DNA of 64,000 nt, taken from positions 10,974,001 to 11,038,000 of the forward strand of contig OZ017803.1 of NCBI GenBank assembly GCA_963969395.1, given 5' to 3'. Of this stretch, positions 58,370 to 64,000 are shown piece after piece. Under the pieces are notes generated by a model that made no database searches, was not told where the DNA came from, and worked only from the letters and a program-made list of their open reading frames with translations. Numbering within the stretch: position 1 is the stretch's first letter; each line of letters starts with the position of its first letter. Origin of the DNA: Pseudoscleropodium purum. Lineage: Eukaryota > Streptophyta > Bryopsida > Hypnales > Brachytheciaceae. A program made the translations under genes and the position numbers.

Positions 58370-59212
58370 ATGGCTCGTCCTGTGCATGCGAGTCTCCCGC
58401 TGCTGCTTGTTGTTGTTATTGTCGCCCTTTTTGCAGCAGCAGCAGAAGTTGCAGCTCAAGAAGGGTCGTGTTCAGCCTCCTCGCCATGCCCCGCCACTAC
58501 CGATTGCTGTAGCCAGTATGACTTCTGCGGCACGGGTGATGCCTACTGCGGCACGGGTTGTAAGAACGGCCCTTGTTTCGGCACCCCTACCCCAACCCCG
58601 CCGTCTCCCCCCGGAGGCGCCGGCTGGTCGAGCTTCTTCACCGAATCTGATTTCAACAGCTGGTTCCCCAACCGCAACAGCTTCTACACATTCCAAGCGT
58701 TCTCTGATGCCACTTCCGCTTACTCCGCGTTCGGAACCTCCGGCAGTGCCGACGACCAGAAACGGGAGATCGCAGCCTTCTTCGGAAACGTGCAGCAAGA
58801 GTCCGGCGGGCTGCAGTTCATCAAGGAGATCAACCCTCCAAAGGATTACTGCGAACCTAATGCGCAGTACCCCTGTGCAGCAGGAAAGAGTTACTACGGC
58901 CGTGGGCCCATTCAGCTGTCATATAACTACAACTACGGGGAGTGTGGGGATGCGTTGGGCTTGAATCTGCTTGCGGATCCTGATCAAGTGGCGGAGAATG
59001 GAGACACGGCGTTCAAGACAGCGCTGTGGTTCTGGATGGCGAGAAAATGTCATGATGCCATTCTGGGGCCCAGTTTTGCGAGCACCAATCGAATTATCAA
59101 TAGCATAGAGTGCGGACATGGATTCGACCAGCGCGTGGAGAATCGAGTCAATGCTTACGTGGGGTTCTGCCAGAAACTCCAGGTCGACCCCGGGACGGAC
59201 CTCCGGTGCTGA
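58370..59212 (+). CDS. Secreted chitinase, hevein-domain GH19 family
   Basis: Intronless, 280 aa from the ATG of MARPVHASLPLLL. A signal peptide of about 30 residues ends near AEVAAQ. Residues about 31-69 form a chitin-binding hevein domain with eight cysteines (SPCPATTDCCSQYDFCGTGD...CGTGCKNGPC). A Pro/Thr/Gly hinge follows, then a GH19 catalytic domain (about 86-280). GH19 enzymes hydrolyse chitin with inversion; plant ones act in the apoplast or vacuole against fungi. The acid Glu is in NVQQESGG (about 144) and the base Glu in FIKEIN (about 153), nine residues apart as in class IV enzymes. YYGRGPIQLSYNYNYG and SIECGHG are conserved. The usual His before the acid Glu (HET) is Gln here (QES). 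Length and loops suit a class IV or basal-plant type. GC-rich compared with its flanks. Promoter motifs lie just upstream. Confidence 0.96.
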   Translation: MARPVHASLPLLLVVVIVALFAAAAEVAAQEGSCSASSPCPATTDCCSQYDFCGTGDAYCGTGCKNGPCFGTPTPTPPSPPGGAGWSSFFTESDFNSWFPNRNSFYTFQAFSDATSAYSAFGTSGSADDQKREIAAFFGNVQQESGGLQFIKEINPPKDYCEPNAQYPCAAGKSYYGRGPIQLSYNYNYGECGDALGLNLLADPDQVAENGDTAFKTALWFWMARKCHDAILGPSFASTNRIINSIECGHGFDQRVENRVNAYVGFCQKLQVDPGTDLRC

Positions 59213-59465
59213 AGGGGGACTTTGAAATTGCAAATTAAGTCGCTTGCTTGTGTCGAGCTTTGACTCGCACTGTAACTAGATCTGCCACCATCCAATAAGC
59301 TAGTTGGAAATGTTTTTGAGGTGAACTCGGTTGGGTTCTCTTTACCGACTGCTAATGAACACACTTGCAGGTTTGCTGCAAATTAAGTTTTGAAACTGAG
59401 TAGAACAGGAATCCTGTTCTAGTCCTTTTTTTTGGCACCATGGGGCCAGATTTGCACCATTTCAA

Positions 59466-59471
59466 AATAAA
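59466..59471 (+). terminator. Possible chitinase polyadenylation signal
   Basis: AATAAA 254 bp after the stop codon. A reasonable distance for a plant 3' UTR, but single hexamers are weak evidence. Confidence 0.35.
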
Positions 59472-60661
59472 TCTCTGCTCTTTCATCTAGTGTAGTTATC
59501 TTTCTGCTAGGAAGTTTTCATCTCAATTTAAAATGTGGATGAAGTTGCCGAATTTGAACGAAAAAGTGCATGAATACAATTGAAAAGTGTGTTTTTGTCT
59601 GAAAAATGGATGAATGTAGAAATACAGAGCTTCACCACATTTTTATGAGATCGCCGTCCTGGCACTTTCTGAAGAAGTAAGAAAAAGCTCTGAACAGGAT
59701 ATGATCGATGTGCATGAGTTGATTTCCATCCCCCAAGACTTTGAAGAGTGAATCACCATAGCCAGCACATCTAACAGTTTCTACTGAAATTCACACAGTC
59801 GGTATGGATATGGCTAAAGAGGATAAACAAGGAGCTTTCGTCGGTTCCGTGCCTCGCCATACCATTTCAGGAACACTGGGATTGTTCATCAAAGCCTCGG
59901 GCTCGACTGGTCACTTCCACATGCTCGTGGCTACAGCGATGACTTATTCGGAGTGTATGTACAGTCCCAACGATATTCTTGCCATTGCGTCTCATGCATG
60001 TTTCAAAAAGCAATCTTCTTTGATTGTCGCACATTGAGATAGATGTGATGGAAGTCACAAGCTAGCACCTTACTCATCTTTAGATTGATTGTTTTGAAAC
60101 CAAGAGCAAGGAAAGTTCAGGATGTCAAAGGGCGTCCTGGAGTTGACATCATTACTAAACTGCAGATGGCCATGTCCCTTGTAAAGGAGTCACACCCAAT
60201 TGTGTCACCTCCCATTCTGTAACACTTTGAAAAAAGGACTTGGAATGAATAGTTTCATGCCCCAAAGCCATGGGCACAACTTTTCAAAAGGAATCAATGA
60301 GAAGTGAGGAGTTTTTTGAAGCAACCTATGAGAGGTGACATTTTGTGCTTTGAGGTGTCTATTCAAGATGAGTCTATGTTATTGGGATAGGATATCTTAT
60401 GTTTTCAATTTTGAAGATTTGTAAAATATTCACTAGAGTGTAGAAAAATTACAAAAACACTTGTCTGAGTTGTCTTTCTCTCGAGGTTGTCAGCAATCTC
60501 ATTAAATTTTTATAGTCATTAGAACATTAGAATAGTGGGACTATTTAGAAAAGTTGTTGTTTTTAGGTGTGCATCCCTTAATTGACATAATCACGTCTAT
60601 GCATTGTTAACTCTCAATTTATAATGCACAATTTCAATAATTGTAATACAGATATCTTAAT
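59472..60661. other. Spacer right of the chitinase gene
   Basis: Moderate GC up to about 60,250, AT-rich afterwards. A 77-codon frame at 59,804-60,037 has no recognisable motif and is not called. Confidence 0.4.
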
Positions 60662-60757
60662 ACACCTCGTACTTCACCTCCAAGTGATTTTATCACAATA
60701 TTCCTTAGCACACCTCATACTTCACTTCCAAGTGATTTTATCACAGTATTCCTTAGC
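60662..60757. repeat. Tandem repeat, two 48-bp units
   Basis: ACACCTCRTACTTCACYTCC with the rest of a 48-bp unit occurs at 60,662 and 60,710 with few mismatches, indicating recent duplication. Confidence 0.8.
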
Positions 60758-61693
60758 ACTAGGTTGTGCATAGCAAACTCACTAAATCTTGCAAAGCTCT
60801 TCTAGTTACTTTAGGCAAACCACCTATTTTTTTTTAATTTCAACCAAAAGTATATGGAAGTTATCATTCTAGCATCGACTTTGGATTCATTTGAAATAGA
60901 AGCTCAAGTAGTGTAATTAAGTTTGTAGGTGATTGCACTTCAAATAGTTCTCATAACAATTGAGAATGGTTGTGCTTATTATATTATCTTAGTTGTTGTT
61001 GGATCTTGTCATGGGAGTCAAAAGAGTTTCTTAGATTTTATAGTCATAGTATTTATTTTTGAATATTGTATGAAGAAATTATGAATTTAGAAAAGTTTGG
61101 AAAAAAAGCACATAAAATTGACCCTATGCACTTGAATGGAATTTGTACATTGAGCAAGAATTTCTAAAGAGTTTGTTTTCATAAACAAATTGTAATTAAA
61201 ACTAGTTACCTTTGCAATGATGAAATGAAGGGTTTTCAAAAGGCTCTTAAGGCAACAACTTAGAAAATTAACAAGAATGTCCTTATTTGGCTCTTTGAGT
61301 ACCTTTCCCTTCAACTCATGTATAGATTTCAACTATAGAAAGTAGATTTTACTTAGTGAACAATATAGTACATAAAATTTGGTGTATATCTAATGGTACA
61401 TTTTTCAATAAATATTGTGTATTGCAAAGTATATTGTATATTGCAAACTAGATGTGAAACTAGACTTCATATCCTTATCAACAATACATTTCAAATATGT
61501 TACAATTGCTTTTTAATTGTCTTTTTAATTTCAAATTTAGATAATACAATATACTATGAAATCTACATAAATTTGAGAAGGTGGACTTTGACAAGTGTCA
61601 AAGCCCAAGATCACTAGCATGTGAGCCTAGAAATACAAGCCCACAAGCCTTGAACCTAGGTGTAAGTAGGTATTCTTTAGCTATAAAAGTTCC

Positions 61694-61698
<5 letters not shown>
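60758..61698. other. AT-rich spacer
   Basis: No gene, RNA or repeat boundary recognised. Confidence 0.4.

Positions 61699-61725
<27 letters not shown>
61699..61725. repeat. (AT)n microsatellite
   Basis: About 13 uninterrupted AT dinucleotides. Confidence 0.9.
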
Positions 61726-62880
61726 GCTAAACTGTCAGGTATCCTTCAAAATGACCTAATATAATACATAAATTACACAATTCCAAGTTTCTCTATATGT
61801 AATTACTAGGACTTACAAAGGCCAAAGGTGCTATATAACTTGCCTAAAAAATCTAATTTCAAAATGAGTAATAAGAAATTGAATGAAGTTGTATATCTCA
61901 ATACAACATATTCCGACCTTGAAAGCTCCTATTGGTAAGACTAACGGTGGATGATGCCTCTCGTGGTCCATATGCCTTCTATTGACTATATCAACTACAA
62001 CCAACTACTAATATCCAAGACAAGAGGTTCTTCTTGCTTGTATACTAGATCAATTGGTAAGATAAAGCATTTTTATAGCTAGTTGTCATGTTGATGGCCC
62101 ATAGAAAAAAAGTGCCAATAGTGTGATAGACTAGCATTTGGTAATTAATTCATAGATGAGCATTTATAGCTTCTATTTTTTGCTATCTTTTGACAATGGT
62201 AATTTTTTAGTAGCCTCATATTGAAGTTTTTCATTTTAACCATCTACGTATGACATATCTTAGAAGATTGCAACCATAGATATTTTATTGATTACAGAGG
62301 ACAAATGAAGAAATTGTAAAATGACCTTAGCATTTGAATTTTTTTATTTTCTATTCCTTGCAACTACCATTGGTTTGAGTTGGAAACTTTGAGCCATCCA
62401 AATTCTTTAGTTGCAAAGAATTGTTAGGAAATGTGTCCTTAACAATATTTTCAATCCATAGTCCAATCTATAGGGCATCAAATTTTCTTATAAATTCAAA
62501 ATTTCCTAGCATCTTGAACCATAATGCACATGCCAAGTTGGAAAGTATGAACCTTGTTTTGTTTGCAAGTGCTATCTTTCTACAACATTGGATGGGCTCT
62601 ACATGTTGAGAAGCTAATCTTTGAGATTTAGTTAATGCCTCCAATTGCTCTAGTCAATCTCATGGTGAGTCAATATTATCCAATTGTTTGTCAATGGCAA
62701 TGTATAAGGATTACGCCTCGAAATGAATTGGTAATATGGCTTCTATTGTATACATCAAAATAAAGGTAAGGTTTGTATTTTTAATTTATAAGTAGTGCCA
62801 TAAGCCCACAATATCAAAATCAATTTGATATTCCAATCTTGTATGCTGTCTAAGGTAGTTTTATAAAGAATACGGACTAG
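61726..62880. other. AT-rich spacer
   Basis: No gene recognised. The short open frames look random. Confidence 0.4.
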
Positions 62881-63604
62881 GGTCATTGCAAGAAACACTT
62901 GCCCTATTTTTTGTCCCTTTGGTCTCGGACAAGTGATTTTTGGCTCTAACTTTTGCATTATATGTCCATTTTCTATGAAATTTGAAGAAAAGGTATATAT
63001 ATATAGTAGTTTTAAACAATTAATAATTTTTTTCAATTTTTCCAATTTATTTAGTATTCTTAAAATGCCCCCAATCGAATGTCTACCATGGCCATTTTAG
63101 AGGTTTTAGTACTATTTCCGATCCAAAAATACAAATTTAAAAGTGAAAATTGGGATACAAAAAGTTATACTAAAGTTACACAAACTATCAAATATTTTCT
63201 TAAAATAGTAAATTATCCACCTTTCACATGTGCTCAAAGAACACTACCTAGGTACACTTGTAGAAAACATAATTTTTATTTGCCAAAGATGAAAAATGGT
63301 TGAAAGGAGCATCTTTAAATTAAAAAAATGAATTTTTTTTTCCTTTGAATTATTTGAGTTTTTTTACTATTTTCTAAAAATAAAATTTTGAAATATCTAT
63401 TTTCTTACATTTTTTAGGCTTCTTTTGTTGTACATAACTTTTAGAGATAAATTTTTCTAGGTCTAAATTTTCACATAGACACTTTTTTTAATGCTTTACA
63501 AATTATCTATATTTTATTTTGTTTTTAAGGATTTATTTCCAAAAGTCACAATACTCTAGTACTAAGGGCGTTTTGAGCCAAAAATGGCAGGTGTTTCTTG
63601 CAAC
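62881..63604 (+). mobile_element. Non-autonomous DNA element, second copy of the nested family, 724 bp
   Basis: Collinear over its whole length with 15,333-16,067 (for example ACACTTGYCCTATTT, TATACTAAAGTTACACAA, CATTACCTAGGTACAC-like and CTAGTACTAAGG blocks). The ends are inverted: left TTGCAAGAAACACTTGCC, right reverse complement TTGCAAGAAACACCTGCC. The flanking TTAA is no longer visible. Non-coding. Confidence 0.75.
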
Positions 63605-63780
63605 TATCTTTATGCTATAATTGCACTTTGCTCATGTAAATTAGCAATTAGCAAAAGCAATTGGATGTTCCCAACTAGTATCTTTTGCAGCTTGACATAA
63701 TGTAGCGCCTATTACTATTATAGAAGTGTCACGATATATGTATATGGAATGAACAGTTTCATTTTGGAGCTTTTAAGATT

Positions 63781-64000
63781 GGGGTCATTGCAAGAAACAC
63801 CAATCCTATTTTCCGTCACAATTAGAGTGACATTGTTGTCTTCTAATATAACTTTTCAATCCCTAGTCCTAAAAACTTGAAATTTGTATTGGACATGTCT
63901 AATTCGATGGTAATCAAATCTATTGTTTTTTAGAAATTAAAAAAAAATCATATTATATTCAAAATTCATTTTGTTCATTTGTCCCACTTTGAGATTTAGA
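63781..64000 (+). mobile_element. Third copy of the same terminal repeat, runs off the window
   Basis: GGGGTCATTGCAAGAAACAC is the same terminus as at 62,881, followed by CCAATCCTATTTTCCGTC against CTTGCCCTATTTTTTGTC. TTAA lies a few bases upstream (63,773-63,776). The interior differs after about 40 bp, so it may be a related subfamily. Confidence 0.5.

Noticed and set aside
59804..60037. 77-codon open frame right of the chitinase
   Set aside because: No motif and no supporting signals, and the opposite strand is open over the same bases.

Overview
This is a nuclear window from a land plant. The evidence is plant-type gene structures (an 18-exon mitochondrial CPN60, a nodulin-like MFS transporter, a hevein-domain GH19 chitinase, a QALGGH zinc finger), plant-style MITEs, and telobox motifs. 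The very AT-rich, gene-poor spacers and the protein flavour suggest a bryophyte, perhaps a moss such as a Sphagnum relative. That lineage call is inference only.

Layout. 1-1.56 kb: broken ubiquitin-specific protease gene (-), running off the left edge. 4.8-7.3 kb: two-exon nodulin-like MFS transporter (-). 7.3-16.8 kb: AT-rich spacer with short inverted-repeat elements, a ~182-bp tandem repeat and one transposon nested inside another. 16.8-19.9 kb: multi-exon C2H2 zinc-finger gene (-) with two MITEs in its introns. 20-34 kb: gene desert with TTAA-flanked elements, a ~178-bp tandem repeat and a decayed gene (+) resembling plant proteins with a DNA N4/N6-methylase-like motif. 34.8-39.7 kb: multi-exon sn1-specific diacylglycerol-lipase-like gene (+). 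41.1-49.4 kb: complete mitochondrial chaperonin CPN60 gene (+), 577 aa. 50.9-52.2 kb: intronless NFKBIL1-like ankyrin protein (+), with repeated sequence on both sides. 53.5-56.3 kb: two more TTAA-flanked elements. 58.4-59.2 kb: intronless chitinase (+). 59.2-64 kb: AT-rich repeats, including further copies of the element nested at 15.3 kb.

The genes share no obvious pathway; this is an ordinary plant gene neighbourhood. Exon joins given for the MFS, lipase and CPN60 genes were checked by codon phase. The 5' end of the lipase gene and the middle of the zinc-finger gene are unresolved.

The most unusual content is a set of non-autonomous DNA elements flanked by TTAA (piggyBac-like target). One insertion is confirmed by an internal empty site: the element at 15,333-16,067 sits between duplicated TTAA inside an older element, and the related element at 53,548-54,191 has a single TTAA at the matching position. 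No transposase gene was seen in the window.
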